Part shown: one piece after another, positions 17,942 through 27,539 of the stretch
Numbering within the stretch: the first letter of the stretch is position 1
Layout of the letters: each line of letters opens with the position of its first letter
NCBI GenBank assembly: GCA_012841305.1
Contig: DUVA01000251.1
Span: 1 to 41,168, forward strand
DNA from: Bacillota bacterium
Lineage (GTDB): Bacteria > Bacillota > SHA-98 > UBA4971
Direction: 5' to 3'
Length of the DNA: 41,168 nt
Translations under genes and position numbers: made by a program
Notes under the pieces: generated by a model
Told to the model about the DNA's origin: nothing
Database searches by the model: none
The model's input: the letters and a program-made list of their open reading frames with translations, nothing else

Positions 17942-19627
17942 TCACCACGCTGCAGCCATTCCGTCTTTACGTGGTTCAGAGCCGGAGATGAATACGCAGG
18001 TTTCAGGGTCACGCCAGATCATCTGACCGCCTCCGAATCCGGCAGGTTCATCTGTCACCTCTATCAGGTGACCCATGCCGGACAAGTCACTGATTACCGT
18101 AGGATCCAGAGCAGACTCCACTGCCACACGACGTTCTTTCAGGACACGAACGCGAGGAGCGTCAATAGCAGACTGCGGATTCAATGCGTGGTCAATAAGA
18201 CCCAGGATCACCTGCACGTGGCCTTGGGGTTGCATATCCCCGCCCATGACGCCAAAGGCTGCAAGGGGGGTGTTGTCCTTGGTGATGAATCCGGGGATAA
18301 TCGTATGATAAGGCCTCTTGCCCGGCGCCAGGCAATTGGGATGCTCCGGTTTAAGTGAGAACCCGCAACCCCGGTTCTGCATGGCAATACCTGTCCCAGG
18401 GATCACTATCCCTGAACCGAAGCCCATGTAATTCGATTGAATGAAGGAAACCATCATACCATCGGCATCAGCGGCACAAAGGTACACTGTGTCGCTGTTG
18501 GACGGCCTCCCGCAAGTCTTGTTACGTTTACGTCGGGTTAGGCTGTCTACTGCCGTCGAACCCTCGGCAACTACTATACTCTCCGGGTCTCCGGGTTCAG
18601 GCCAGTCCATGGCCTTCGTTGGGTCAATAAGGCTGCGACGAATAGCTAGATAGTCCTTGTTAAGCAACGCCTCTGTAGGCACATCAGATACCAAAGGATC
18701 AGCCACGAAAGCATAGGCATCGGAAAACGCCAACTTGAGCCCTTCAATCACCAGATGAAGCTCATCTTTGGATACGTGTCCGAGCGGGGCAATATCAAAG
18801 CCTTCAAGTATGCCAAGAGCAATGAGGGCAACAATACCCTGGCCGTTGGGAGGGATCTCCCATATATCAAATCCACGGTACTTTAGTGAGATGGGCTCTA
18901 CCCACTCAGCCCGGTGGCAATCAAGATCCTGATATGTGATGTATCCTCCGGTGGCTCCGGAGTGGCGTGCGATTTTCTCGGCCAGTTCACCCCTATAGAA
19001 AGCCTCTCCGTTTGATTCACCGATAAGCCTGAGGGTCTCTCCCTGCTCCGGCAATCGAAACACTTCACCGGGAAGAGGTGCCCGTCCTTGAGGAAGAAAC
19101 GCCTGGCGGAATTCTTCAAACTCCCCAAAGCGCTTCTCCGCAACCCTCCAGTAGCCGGCAATGACAGGTGGCACCGGATGCCCCATCTCAGCATACTCAA
19201 TAGCCGGGGCAAGAACGTCTCTAAGGGGCATGGTTCCGAATCGCGTAGCAAGCTCCGCCCATCCTGAGACCACCCCTGGCACAGTCACAGGAAGCCAACC
19301 GGTAGCAGGGATGCGATCCAGCCCTCGCAGGGCAGGTTCCTGAACATCTAAGCCCATTGGGGCCCGACCTGAAGCATTGAGCCCATGCAGCTTTGACCCA
19401 TCCCACACCAACGCGAAAGCATCACCGCCGAGTCCATTAGAGGTAGGCTCAACAACAGTGAGTGCAGCAGCTGTGGCAATAGCCGCATCCACCGCATTTC
19501 CTCCCTGAAGAAGCATGCGCATCCCTGCCTGGACTGCCAGGGGATGACTTGTCGCCACCGCTCCCCGCAAGCCCATGACAGGACTACGATGTGAGTTGTA
19601 AGGCCGACCGTAATCAAATTGCTTCAA
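17942..19627 (-). CDS. ggt: Gamma-glutamyltransferase family protein
   Basis: LLQGGNAVDAAIATAAALTVVEPTSNGLGGDAFALVWD; SDTVYLCAADADGMMVSFIQSNYMGFGSGIVIPGTGIAMQNRG. Confidence 0.93.
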   Translation of the reverse strand: MKQFDYGRPYNSHRSPVMGLRGAVATSHPLAVQAGMRMLLQGGNAVDAAIATAAALTVVEPTSNGLGGDAFALVWDGSKLHGLNASGRAPMGLDVQEPALRGLDRIPATGWLPVTVPGVVSGWAELATRFGTMPLRDVLAPAIEYAEMGHPVPPVIAGYWRVAEKRFGEFEEFRQAFLPQGRAPLPGEVFRLPEQGETLRLIGESNGEAFYRGELAEKIARHSGATGGYITYQDLDCHRAEWVEPISLKYRGFDIWEIPPNGQGIVALIALGILEGFDIAPLGHVSKDELHLVIEGLKLAFSDAYAFVADPLVSDVPTEALLNKDYLAIRRSLIDPTKAMDWPEPGDPESIVVAEGSTAVDSLTRRKRNKTCGRPSNSDTVYLCAADADGMMVSFIQSNYMGFGSGIVIPGTGIAMQNRGCGFSLKPEHPNCLAPGKRPYHTIIPGFITKDNTPLAAFGVMGGDMQPQGHVQVILGLIDHALNPQSAIDAPRVRVLKERRVAVESALDPTVISDLSGMGHLIEVTDEPAGFGGGQMIWRDPETCVFISGSEPRKDGMAAAW

Positions 19628-19707
19628 CAGAATCAGCTTCCTTTACAGCACGATGGCAGTCAACGAGGGCTTGCAACTACCATTGACTGCTTCTCGTCAT
19701 TATCAGG

Positions 19708-20652
19708 CTACTGTATCCCCAAGTACTCAAGCATCGCGTCTAGGTTGCTTGTTGCCAGGCAAACCGTGGAATCGGCAGCACCGTAGTACATCCGTAATTC
19801 CCGGGTTCTTCTGTTGGATATGACCCCTGTGGGAAAAGTCATTCCAGGGACGTCCCCTATCCGCTCGTAGGATTTGCGAGGTCCGAAAACCCAATAGTTG
19901 CTACGACGAATGACCTTCCAAGGCTCATCAAGATCCAATAAGGCTAAGCCTATCCGGTAAAGGCTGCTTGATGCTGTTTCCCTCACACCGTGGTAAAGCA
20001 CTAGCCAGCCTTCATTTGTTTCAATGGGTGGCGGTCCCAAACCAACTCCCGAGCAATCCCACCAGCCTGGCCGTGCAGGAAGCAATATCCTGTGATCGCC
20101 CCAGTATTTCAAGTCAGGCGAAAATGACATCCAGATATCCGCCTCTCCTCGGATAATCGGACGGTGAATCAGTACATAGCGGTCGCCAATCATTCGAGGA
20201 ATGAGCGCAGCGTCTTTATGCTCAGGAGGCAACAGTATACCCTTTCTATCCACAGACTCAAAATCCTTTGTCGTGGCCAGAGACACCGTAGGCCCCCCTG
20301 CGGAGAAAGATACGTATGTTATGGCGTACTCCTCCAGGTCTTCCATCCAAACAATTCGCGGATCCTCTATACCCCATTGCTCTTCCTCTATATCCGGATC
20401 CTGCTGCAAAAAGGGCGCTTCGTCAATTACCCAGTCACTCCTGCCGTCCTTGCTTCGGGCGATAGTCAGATGGGAAAACCCCCGCATATCCTCAACCCTG
20501 ACAAGGAGAAGTGTTTCGTCGTTATGCTCCACAGCGCCCGGGTTGAAAGTAGCATTGACTAGATACGGCCAGCAGGCCGGTGTCAAAATCGGATTATCTC
20601 CGTAACGATCAAAGAGCACATCTGCAGTTTGATACTGAACATCTTCATTCAT
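19708..20652 (-). CDS. GH130-family beta-mannoside/oligosaccharide phosphorylase-like protein
   Basis: NATFNPGAVEHNDETLLLVRVED, WGIEDPRIV, WLVLYHGVRE, YYGAADSTVCLA; likely start is the ATG at 20652 after AGGAGG (track ORF begins in the SD at 20673). Confidence 0.85.
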   Translation of the reverse strand: MNEDVQYQTADVLFDRYGDNPILTPACWPYLVNATFNPGAVEHNDETLLLVRVEDMRGFSHLTIARSKDGRSDWVIDEAPFLQQDPDIEEEQWGIEDPRIVWMEDLEEYAITYVSFSAGGPTVSLATTKDFESVDRKGILLPPEHKDAALIPRMIGDRYVLIHRPIIRGEADIWMSFSPDLKYWGDHRILLPARPGWWDCSGVGLGPPPIETNEGWLVLYHGVRETASSSLYRIGLALLDLDEPWKVIRRSNYWVFGPRKSYERIGDVPGMTFPTGVISNRRTRELRMYYGAADSTVCLATSNLDAMLEYLGIQ

Positions 20653-20973
20653 AGACAGAACCTCCTGTTTCATCCACCTGTGGTATTAGGCCAATGGCAA
20701 TCTACTGCCAACAGCCAGCAATAAGGCACCCAGGACAGGCTCTGTAGTTCTCTTTTCCCCAAGAATATGATTAGAAGTCAAAGAACCTTACGGCAGCAGG
20801 TATTGAACCACCGGTAGGCTGGATCTGCTTGCGGATCCTGTCGAAGACCGGCGCCGGCTCCGCAATGTGTTGGCGGAAAAGACAGTCTGGAGAAGTCAAC
20901 GTACCAGTTGTCGTGGGCTCCAGATGAGCAGTACAGAACCGGATGATCTTACTTATAGCCTATCAGAGAAGTA

Positions 20974-21048
20974 ATATGTTGTCAATTTTCACACAATCGC
21001 CCCTCCTGCAGGCAGCGTTTTGACAACATATCTCTCCCTTATTATGCT
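20974..21048. promoter_or_regulatory. Divergent promoters sharing a 12-bp inverted repeat
   Basis: ATATGTTGTCAA 20974-20985 and TTGACAACATAT 21020-21031; plus-strand TTGACA(21020-21025)-17-TATGCT(21043-21048); minus-strand TTGACA-17-TAGGCT. Confidence 0.6.
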
Positions 21049-21064
21049 AAGTGATTATGAGACG

Positions 21065-21177
21065 GCCGTTCCCTAATACACCACGTGAAAGCGAACAGGG
21101 GCACCGCTCTTGCCTACATAATCCGCTGTTTGCGTAGGATGGAAAGGGTCGTTACCCCCTGGTGCCCCTGAAACGGC
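21065..21177 (+). ncRNA. Candidate structured RNA of unknown class
   Basis: GCCGTT 21065-21070 pairs AACGGC 21172-21177; CAGGGGCACC 21096-21105 pairs GGTGCCCCTG 21161-21170; internal CCTAC/GTAGG and GGGT/ACCC; lies just downstream of a consensus-like promoter on the same strand. Confidence 0.45.
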
Positions 21178-21205
21178 ATGTCCAATATTGAGCATTCATT
21201 TTGTG

Positions 21206-21715
21206 CTACTTTGGATTATACATCCCATGTTGCTGCATGTAGTTGAAGATTCCTTCGCCGTGCTGCTGCTCCTCCTTCTGAATATGCTGCAGCGCTTGAC
21301 GAATATTGGGGTTTACCGACTCGAAGATCGCTGTATCATAAGTTCCGGACACGTATTTCTCGGTCATCAGCATGTCATTACAGAGCATGGCGTCATTTTG
21401 CATGGTCATACCTGCAGTGCCTTGTCCCCCCGGGGACTGCTGCACCTTCCGGCTCATGCCTTGGCCTGCCTGTTGTCCTTGCTGCTGACCTTGCCCTGCC
21501 TGGACGTTCACCTGTTGTCCTTGCAGCAATTGGTTAATGGTATTGTAGTGTTGTTGCTCCTGGGAACCGAACTGGTTGAATAGCTGTTTCAATTGAGGAT
21601 CCTGAGCCTGCTCTGCGTAGTTGGTGTACTTCTCGATGCAGATTTTCTCATGGCTTGACTGGTCCTTCAGTAGTAGTTGCTCCTTTTGGGTAAGTTGAAA
21701 ACCCACTTGAACCAC
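21206..21715 (-). CDS. Spore coat protein CotF-like
   Basis: LTQKEQLLLKDQSSHEKICIEKYTNYAEQAQDPQLKQLFNQFGSQEQQHYNTINQLL; start may be GTG at 21706. Confidence 0.82.
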   Translation of the reverse strand: MVQVGFQLTQKEQLLLKDQSSHEKICIEKYTNYAEQAQDPQLKQLFNQFGSQEQQHYNTINQLLQGQQVNVQAGQGQQQGQQAGQGMSRKVQQSPGGQGTAGMTMQNDAMLCNDMLMTEKYVSGTYDTAIFESVNPNIRQALQHIQKEEQQHGEGIFNYMQQHGMYNPK

Positions 21716-21783
21716 CTCCAGTTCAAGTGTGGTTCACTTGAGGGTTGTTTATGCACAGGGGAAAACATGATCTCAAGTGTTAT

Positions 21784-22380
21784 CTAATCCCTGCTTTCCG
21801 AAGCCAATTTCTCCAGGATGTTTACTGCCTCACACAGTTCAAGCGCCAGGAGATTGTCCATCAAGCGCTCACGGATGACACTTGAGAGACGCCGGTAATA
21901 AGCGAGCTGCTGTTCCTTTCCCCTTTTGAACCGCGTCCAAATACTATTCCCGGCCACCCGTAAATCGCGAATAAGACAATATACGTTATGTAAGGCGTCC
22001 GCAGCCTTGAGCGCTACCACGGGTTCCTCTGCCAAACCCGCATGCCAGACAGCTTCTTCTTTTCTGATCTCCCACGGACGAGGAAAACCTCGGGCATCCG
22101 TCTTCTCTTCTGTAACTCCACGGACGACCGAGGTAATATCCTCTCCAAACTTCTTTTCCAATTCAATCGCAGTAACAACCGTATCCTCAAGCACATCGTG
22201 GAGCAACCCTGCGATGACAAGGTCTTCTTCGTATCCGTACTGTGCCAGAATAGCGGAAACGGCAACCGGATGAGTAATGTACGGGATATCCGATCCCTTT
22301 CTGAACTGACCTTCATGGGCACGCAAAGCAAACTCCAAAGCTTCCTGGTAACGACGTGGATCGTAACGATGCGAATTCAT
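21784..22380 (-). CDS. HD-domain phosphohydrolase related to the RelA/SpoT hydrolase domain
   Basis: FALRAHEGQFRKGSDIPYITHPVAVSAIL, GLLHDVLEDT, LKAADALHNV. Confidence 0.88.
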   Translation of the reverse strand: MNSHRYDPRRYQEALEFALRAHEGQFRKGSDIPYITHPVAVSAILAQYGYEEDLVIAGLLHDVLEDTVVTAIELEKKFGEDITSVVRGVTEEKTDARGFPRPWEIRKEEAVWHAGLAEEPVVALKAADALHNVYCLIRDLRVAGNSIWTRFKRGKEQQLAYYRRLSSVIRERLMDNLLALELCEAVNILEKLASESRD

Positions 22381-22440
22381 GCTGAATTCTTACTTCCTTT
22401 CTCTAGTGCGTTCACAGGCAAGCCTCGGCATTAGCGAATC

Positions 22441-23190
22441 CTAGGGAAGAACATAGTCAAACTTCTTCCTGGGGGCTACAGGTTTTGCCAGGTCATCCAT
22501 GGGGATCTTGTACTTGGCGCCGATTGCCTCCCAGCTCTCCCCTTTTCTCCACTCATTGATTATGGCATTGACGTTCGCGTTTGCCCTAGAAGCAAGGTTT
22601 AGGGCAAATAGGATCTCAGTTTCGCTCATCCCTAAAGACAGCCACTTTTCCACCTGGGCAGGGGGGACATCATAATATGATGTGACAAATGCTATGAAGC
22701 TGTCATTTTCGAAATTTGAACCTTTTTTCTTCGATTTGGCCTTCTTGCCCTTGCCCTTCTGTTCAGCTATCTCATCCCAGTCCTGTCCCTTATTCTTCAT
22801 ATCTATGACAGTTACCGGATCCTCCTCGTAGTACCGGGACATGTAAACAGCCGAAAGAAGAACCTTGGGTTCACTGACTGTAGTTCGAGGAAGCGTCGCT
22901 TCCACTGTGACAGTGGGAGAAGACGGAGGAGAGTAAAGGTTAGCCACAACCTTGACATCCATACCGAAGAAGGACGCCACTGCGCCTACAAGCAGTGTCT
23001 CCTCTAAACTCAACTTAGGCGCGGGGACCGTAATCGAAACGTCTACAGATACTCCGGGACTTGTTTTCGTCTCAGGCGTTTTCGTCCCAGGGGTTAGGGC
23101 CTCAGCAATCCCAAAAGCCGGTGCGTGAAGCGAGCCGATGAAGGTGAACATACATATCAAAGCCACTGCAAACAGCAATTTTCTGCTCAT
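22441..23190 (-). CDS. Hypothetical secreted protein
   Basis: Signal peptide MSRKLLFAVALICMFTFIGSLHAPAFG; SD GGAGGG before ATG at 23190 (track ORF begins 23289). Confidence 0.7.
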   Translation of the reverse strand: MSRKLLFAVALICMFTFIGSLHAPAFGIAEALTPGTKTPETKTSPGVSVDVSITVPAPKLSLEETLLVGAVASFFGMDVKVVANLYSPPSSPTVTVEATLPRTTVSEPKVLLSAVYMSRYYEEDPVTVIDMKNKGQDWDEIAEQKGKGKKAKSKKKGSNFENDSFIAFVTSYYDVPPAQVEKWLSLGMSETEILFALNLASRANANVNAIINEWRKGESWEAIGAKYKIPMDDLAKPVAPRKKFDYVLP

Positions 23191-23425
23191 TGAATTCCCT
23201 CCAAGTTTCAATCTATCCATATTATACCCTGTGACCGGCATAATGCCAATTGAAGCAAGTATCTGTGAAAGGCTTAATGCGCAATTCACATGATTTCAGG
23301 TTTGGGAGGACTTGAAATTGGGGCAGAGAATACTACAGTACGCCCAGTGCGACTCACAAGGACCACGTGTCCGGACTGACGTCTGCAAGGGTTATCATCT
23401 CATTCATACAAGGAGGTTGCCGAAC

Positions 23426-23611
23426 ATGCCAATTGTCCAGATTGAGCTCATAGAAGGTAGGACAGTGGAGCAGAAACGTGTTCTTGCTGAGAAGGTTACC
23501 AGAGCAATCGTTGAATCCCTGAGTTGCCCGGAGACCGCAGTCAGCATCATCATGCGGGAGATGCAAACTGACAACTTCGCCAAGGCAGGAAAGCTGTGGT
23601 GTGATAAGTAA
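23426..23611 (+). CDS. 4-oxalocrotonate tautomerase-like small protein
   Basis: MPIVQIELIEGRTVEQKRVLAEKVTRAIVESLSCPETAVSIIMREM; Pro after Met; AGGAGG SD. Confidence 0.9.
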   Translation: MPIVQIELIEGRTVEQKRVLAEKVTRAIVESLSCPETAVSIIMREMQTDNFAKAGKLWCDK

Positions 23612-23691
23612 GCGACAGAACCGCCCTCATTCAATCGCCTGAGAGGCCTGGAAGGAAGCGGCAGGATCAGGACAATGCTGTGCTAAAGAAA

Positions 23692-23730
23692 GCGCCGACC
23701 CCCGAACGGTTTACTCCGGAAGGTCGGCGC
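23692..23730. terminator. Hairpin between convergent tautomerase and desulfoferrodoxin genes
   Basis: GCGCCGACC...GGTCGGCGC perfect 9-bp stem. Confidence 0.5.
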
Positions 23731-23755
23731 AGGCGCTAACTAGTGCCTAGGCAAT

Positions 23756-24136
23756 CTAAGTGGTTTTCCACAGTCCGTGTTTGTCGCAGTATCCTCTTGC
23801 GGTGATATCGTCTGCTTCAATTTTGAACATGGCCTCGGGGACATCGCCTGGCTCCAGGAATTCCCGATAAGCCTTCCCGTCAGCGATTACCTGTATCCAT
23901 TCAATGAAATGATCCGGATCCATCGGATGAGGGATGCTTCCCACCGCAACCTTCACGCCTGTTTCCGTGCGTTCAACCACTGGAACGTGCTTCTCCCTGG
24001 AAGCGTCCTGGGTGTTCTCAGTCATGAGCGCCATGGGTTTGCCGCAGCATACCAGCTGACCTGCGCCCTGGTGAATCACCTCGACGATATTCCCACAGAT
24101 CTTGCATTTGTAAATCTCCAACCTTTTCGTCATCAT
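23756..24136 (-). CDS. dfx: Desulfoferrodoxin (superoxide reductase)
   Basis: [53 protein letters not shown]. Confidence 0.95.
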   Translation of the reverse strand: MMTKRLEIYKCKICGNIVEVIHQGAGQLVCCGKPMALMTENTQDASREKHVPVVERTETGVKVAVGSIPHPMDPDHFIEWIQVIADGKAYREFLEPGDVPEAMFKIEADDITARGYCDKHGLWKTT

Positions 24137-24193
24137 GCAACCTCCTGTCTACGCATGGTATCTCCCAATATTCCGGTCGCGATAATTAGGCTA

Positions 24194-24868
24194 CTACTTC
24201 AGCTTCTTGAAGCACAAGAACCAATCAAGGCAGTAGTAGTCTTCGCCTGCCTTCTCAACGCGTTCTTGCGCGAGCCCACATGAACCGGGTGGCGGGATGA
24301 TAACGTCATCACCCGGTTGCCAATTCGCCGGCGTAGCTACTCCGTGCTCAGTGGATGTCTGGAGAGCTATCAAAAGCCTCATAATCTCATTTACTTCTCT
24401 TCCGTTTGACATAGGGTAGTAAAGAATTGCGCGAATCTTCGATTCAGGGTCAATGATAAATACAGCCCTTACTGCTTGAGTATCACTGGCTGCCGGCTGC
24501 AGCATTCCGAATTTCTTGGCCACATCCATCTTTATGTCTTCAATAACCGGGAATTTAACTTCGACACCCTTCATATCCTTGTACACGATCTTCTCTTTGA
24601 TTGTCCTGAGCCACGCTATGTGACTGAATAGGCCGTCTATTGACAGACCGATGAGCTCACAATTGCGCTTACGAAATTCCTCTTGCATTGACGCGAATGT
24701 AATGAACTCAGTAGTGCAAACCGGTGTGAAATCTGCAGGATGGCTAAACAGAATCACCCATTTACCTTTGTAGTCATCTGGGAAATTAATCGTGCCCATT
24801 GTAGTCTTGGCTTTGAAAGACGGGGCTTCTTCACCTATTAACGGTATACGATATGTCGTCTCATCCAT
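24194..24868 (-). CDS. Peroxiredoxin (Prx6/AhpC-TSA type)
   Basis: WVILFSHPADFTPVCTTEF; SD GGAGG before ATG at 24868. Confidence 0.95.
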   Translation of the reverse strand: MDETTYRIPLIGEEAPSFKAKTTMGTINFPDDYKGKWVILFSHPADFTPVCTTEFITFASMQEEFRKRNCELIGLSIDGLFSHIAWLRTIKEKIVYKDMKGVEVKFPVIEDIKMDVAKKFGMLQPAASDTQAVRAVFIIDPESKIRAILYYPMSNGREVNEIMRLLIALQTSTEHGVATPANWQPGDDVIIPPPGSCGLAQERVEKAGEDYYCLDWFLCFKKLK

Positions 24869-24885
24869 GCTACTTACCTCCTGTT

Positions 24886-25377
24886 TCAAGTATCATTCAA
24901 ATGGTCCGAACAGTGCCTGCGCCGGTCTTCTTTACTGTCCGACCATGTGGTCTCATTTTCGCACTCTGCGCAGTATCCGTAGAACCTGTAATCGCTGTCA
25001 ATAATGCGTCCATCGATTCTATCTTTCAGCAGGAGATTGATTCGTTCTAACTCTCTGTCAACAGACGGCCTTAGATCCTCCACACGCCCACACCTTACGC
25101 ACACGAAATGTCCATGAGGAGCAGCATTACCGTCATATCTTGAGACGTTTTCCTTCATAGCAAGCTTCCTGATAAGCCCCGATTCAGCGAATGTCTGCAG
25201 TGTATCGTAAACAGTGTTAAGGCTTAGACTGGGAAAGTCGCCCTTCACAGCTTCGTAAATCACCTCAGCTTTAGGATGTGAAGTCGTCCCTTTCAGCATT
25301 CTATATATAGCGACCCTTTGTGGTGTCGGCCTGATTCGGGCATCGCGAAGCATATTTGAAATCACTGTCCGCGACAT
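24886..25377 (-). CDS. perR: Fur-family transcriptional regulator, PerR-like
   Basis: RIRPTPQRVAIYRML, TVYDTLQTFAESGLI, HGHFVCVRCGRVEDL; AAGGAAGG SD before ATG at 25377. Confidence 0.9.
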   Translation of the reverse strand: MSRTVISNMLRDARIRPTPQRVAIYRMLKGTTSHPKAEVIYEAVKGDFPSLSLNTVYDTLQTFAESGLIRKLAMKENVSRYDGNAAPHGHFVCVRCGRVEDLRPSVDRELERINLLLKDRIDGRIIDSDYRFYGYCAECENETTWSDSKEDRRRHCSDHLNDT

Positions 25378-25480
25378 ATGCCCTTCCTTAGCTTGTCTTC
25401 CTTGGTCTGAGTCTGGCTTCTTAGTCATGTCTAACAACTCGCTATATCCATAGTAGTCCGGTGAAATACGCTGTCAGATT

Positions 25481-25550
25481 AGTAATTGTTACTTCTTAGT
25501 AATTATTCTCGACTAATTACTAGTATAGTTACGGATCTAGAAGTTGACAA
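25481..25550 (-). promoter_or_regulatory. perR-prx-dfx promoter with Per-box-like inverted repeats
   Basis: Minus TTGTCA (25545-25550)-17-TATACT (25522-25527); IRs TAGTAATTA-8-TAATTACTA (25497-25522) and AGTAA-TTG-TTACT (25481-25493). Confidence 0.65.
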
Positions 25551-26125
25551 TCCTGGAAATCCTCCATAATTTGCGATGTAAGCAGCTCTATCCCTATGTG
25601 TCAAATATATCTCATGATAACGCCATATTTTGCAGCATTTCGTGGCCAGACGCAAGTAGGCTTTGACTTGCCCGGTTTATATTTCAGCCGAATCAGGGGG
25701 CACCTGATCTACTATGGTTACAGGGTGTCGTTTCATGTCTCTCCTAGCAGGAATTTGCTGAACGGCGTCGAAGGTTCCATTCGAAGTTGTTCCGTGATAG
25801 ATGGCGTAGCCAAGGGATCTATAGCGATTTATGAGTTTCTGAGGCCGGGCGGTTATATGCTGTATCATTTCGGGATCTCGTCGAAACAATAGACCATGGA
25901 AAGGCCTGTCAGAGTGAACACACATGCGTTGATTGCTAACACACCGGTTAATCAAGCAACCTTTGGCTATACTCCGGTTGGTGTCGCCGCACTCATACAA
26001 CTATTCTATTTCTTAATCTCCCCTCGGCTACTGTCTTGTCCTTCCCTTCCTGTGCATATAGATGGCAAGCGTGTGGGTCTTCATGCATGTTCATCCTACA
26101 GTATACGGCACTGGGGGAATATGAA

Positions 26126-26812
26126 ATGCTAGATCACCTTATCATGGAATTGATTTCTGAGGAAAGACACAGAATACCCGGTCAGCATGGTTTTCTACTG
26201 GCAGTCGCTGCACTTATGGACATGCGTTACCCGTTTACGGTAGGCCACTCAATAAGAGTTGCAAGATACGCCAAGGACATTGCAGGCGAGATGGGGCTTG
26301 ATCCCGAATTCCGAGAAACCCTGGAATTCGCAGGCAGGGTTCACGATATTGGGAAAGTCGGTATTTCCAGAGCATGCCTGCTCAAGCAGGGAGAGCTCAC
26401 TCTTGATGAGATGAAGGAAATTCAAAAGCATCCGATTCTGAGCTATGATATTATCATGGACGTGCCTGGCTTGGAGAACGTCGCCAAGATTGTCCTCTAC
26501 CACCACGAACGCATAGATGGGCATGGATACCCGCATGGCCTTATAGGCGAGGCAATTCCTCTTGGATCCAGAATTCTGTGCGTCGCAGACAGCTTTGATG
26601 CAATGACATCAGAGCGATCCTACAAACGCGCAATGAAAGTCGAGACTGCTTTACACGAATTGGAGCAAAAAGCGGGCACCCAATTTGACCCCGGTATTGT
26701 GCAAGCGTTTATCGCCACTTTTCGCCGTCCAAATCCAAACTGCTTATGTACTGCCTACACTGACCCCTATGTCCGGAACGGACAGGAACAAGATGACATA
26801 AGATCAAAGTAG
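26126..26812 (+). CDS. HD-GYP domain phosphodiesterase-like protein
   Basis: VGHSIRVARYAKDIAGEM, RVHDIGKVGI, HHERIDGHGYPHGLIGEAIPLGSRILCVADSFDAMTSERSYK. Confidence 0.92.
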   Translation: MLDHLIMELISEERHRIPGQHGFLLAVAALMDMRYPFTVGHSIRVARYAKDIAGEMGLDPEFRETLEFAGRVHDIGKVGISRACLLKQGELTLDEMKEIQKHPILSYDIIMDVPGLENVAKIVLYHHERIDGHGYPHGLIGEAIPLGSRILCVADSFDAMTSERSYKRAMKVETALHELEQKAGTQFDPGIVQAFIATFRRPNPNCLCTAYTDPYVRNGQEQDDIRSK

Positions 26813-26888
26813 ATACCTTTCTGTTCATGACACCCATTCTTCAGGCCCGTCACCGAGAATTGGGACCTGTCATTGGAAGATCGTTAAG

Positions 26889-27539
26889 CTAGGTGGCTGA
26901 GCCAAGGTGTCCGTCTCGTATGCTATACACTGTGCTTGCGTACTTGGCAAGTTGAGAATCATGGGTAGCCATGATACAGGTGTGACCCGCACCGCAGTAT
27001 TGCCGTAACCAATCGCAAATCTCAGCTGCCAGCTCGCTGTCAACAGAAGCCGTGGGCTCGTCAGCGAATATCACCTGAGGTTCATGGACTAATGCACGGG
27101 CTACGGCTACGCGCTGCCTCTGGCCGTAGGAAAGCTCCGACGGCAACGCTTTCTCTTTTCCTGCAAGATGTAGTTGGTGCAACAGGACGCGAGCTCGATA
27201 CTTCAGAGCATCTTTTCGACCCATGCACACATTTTCTACTGCGGTGAGATAAGGCACGAGAAAGTGCTGCTGGAAGATGAAACCGAAGCACTCATACCGG
27301 ATTCTTGCCACCTCAGACGCTCGCATGCCGCTTAAGTCACGTCCGAGATAGAAGACGTTTCCGCTTGAAGGGGAGCGTAAGCCGCTTAGCAGGTATAGCA
27401 ACGAACTTTTGCCGCTTCCTGAAGGGCCTAGGATCATTACAAATTCGCCACGCTCTACCTTTATTGAAACTGCATTTACAGCAAGGCATCGAGTCTGCCC
27501 CTGCCCATATGAAAGTGAGAGATTGTCCGCGGTAATCAT
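26889..27539 (-). CDS. ABC transporter ATP-binding protein (LolD/MacB type)
   Basis: LGPSGSGKSSLLYLLSGL, LSYGQRQRVAVARALVHEPQVIFADEPT. Confidence 0.93.
   Translation of the reverse strand: MITADNLSLSYGQGQTRCLAVNAVSIKVERGEFVMILGPSGSGKSSLLYLLSGLRSPSSGNVFYLGRDLSGMRASEVARIRYECFGFIFQQHFLVPYLTAVENVCMGRKDALKYRARVLLHQLHLAGKEKALPSELSYGQRQRVAVARALVHEPQVIFADEPTASVDSELAAEICDWLRQYCGAGHTCIMATHDSQLAKYASTVYSIRDGHLGSAT

Noticed and set aside
25596-25892. 98-aa plus ORF between perR and the HD-GYP gene
   Set aside because: No recognisable domain or SD, biased composition; insufficient support
25929-25955. c-di-GMP riboswitch before the HD-GYP gene
   Set aside because: Region has a short TTGATT/AATCAA inverted repeat but lacks the GEMM consensus (no GGGACGCAAAG / GNRA pairing) on either strand
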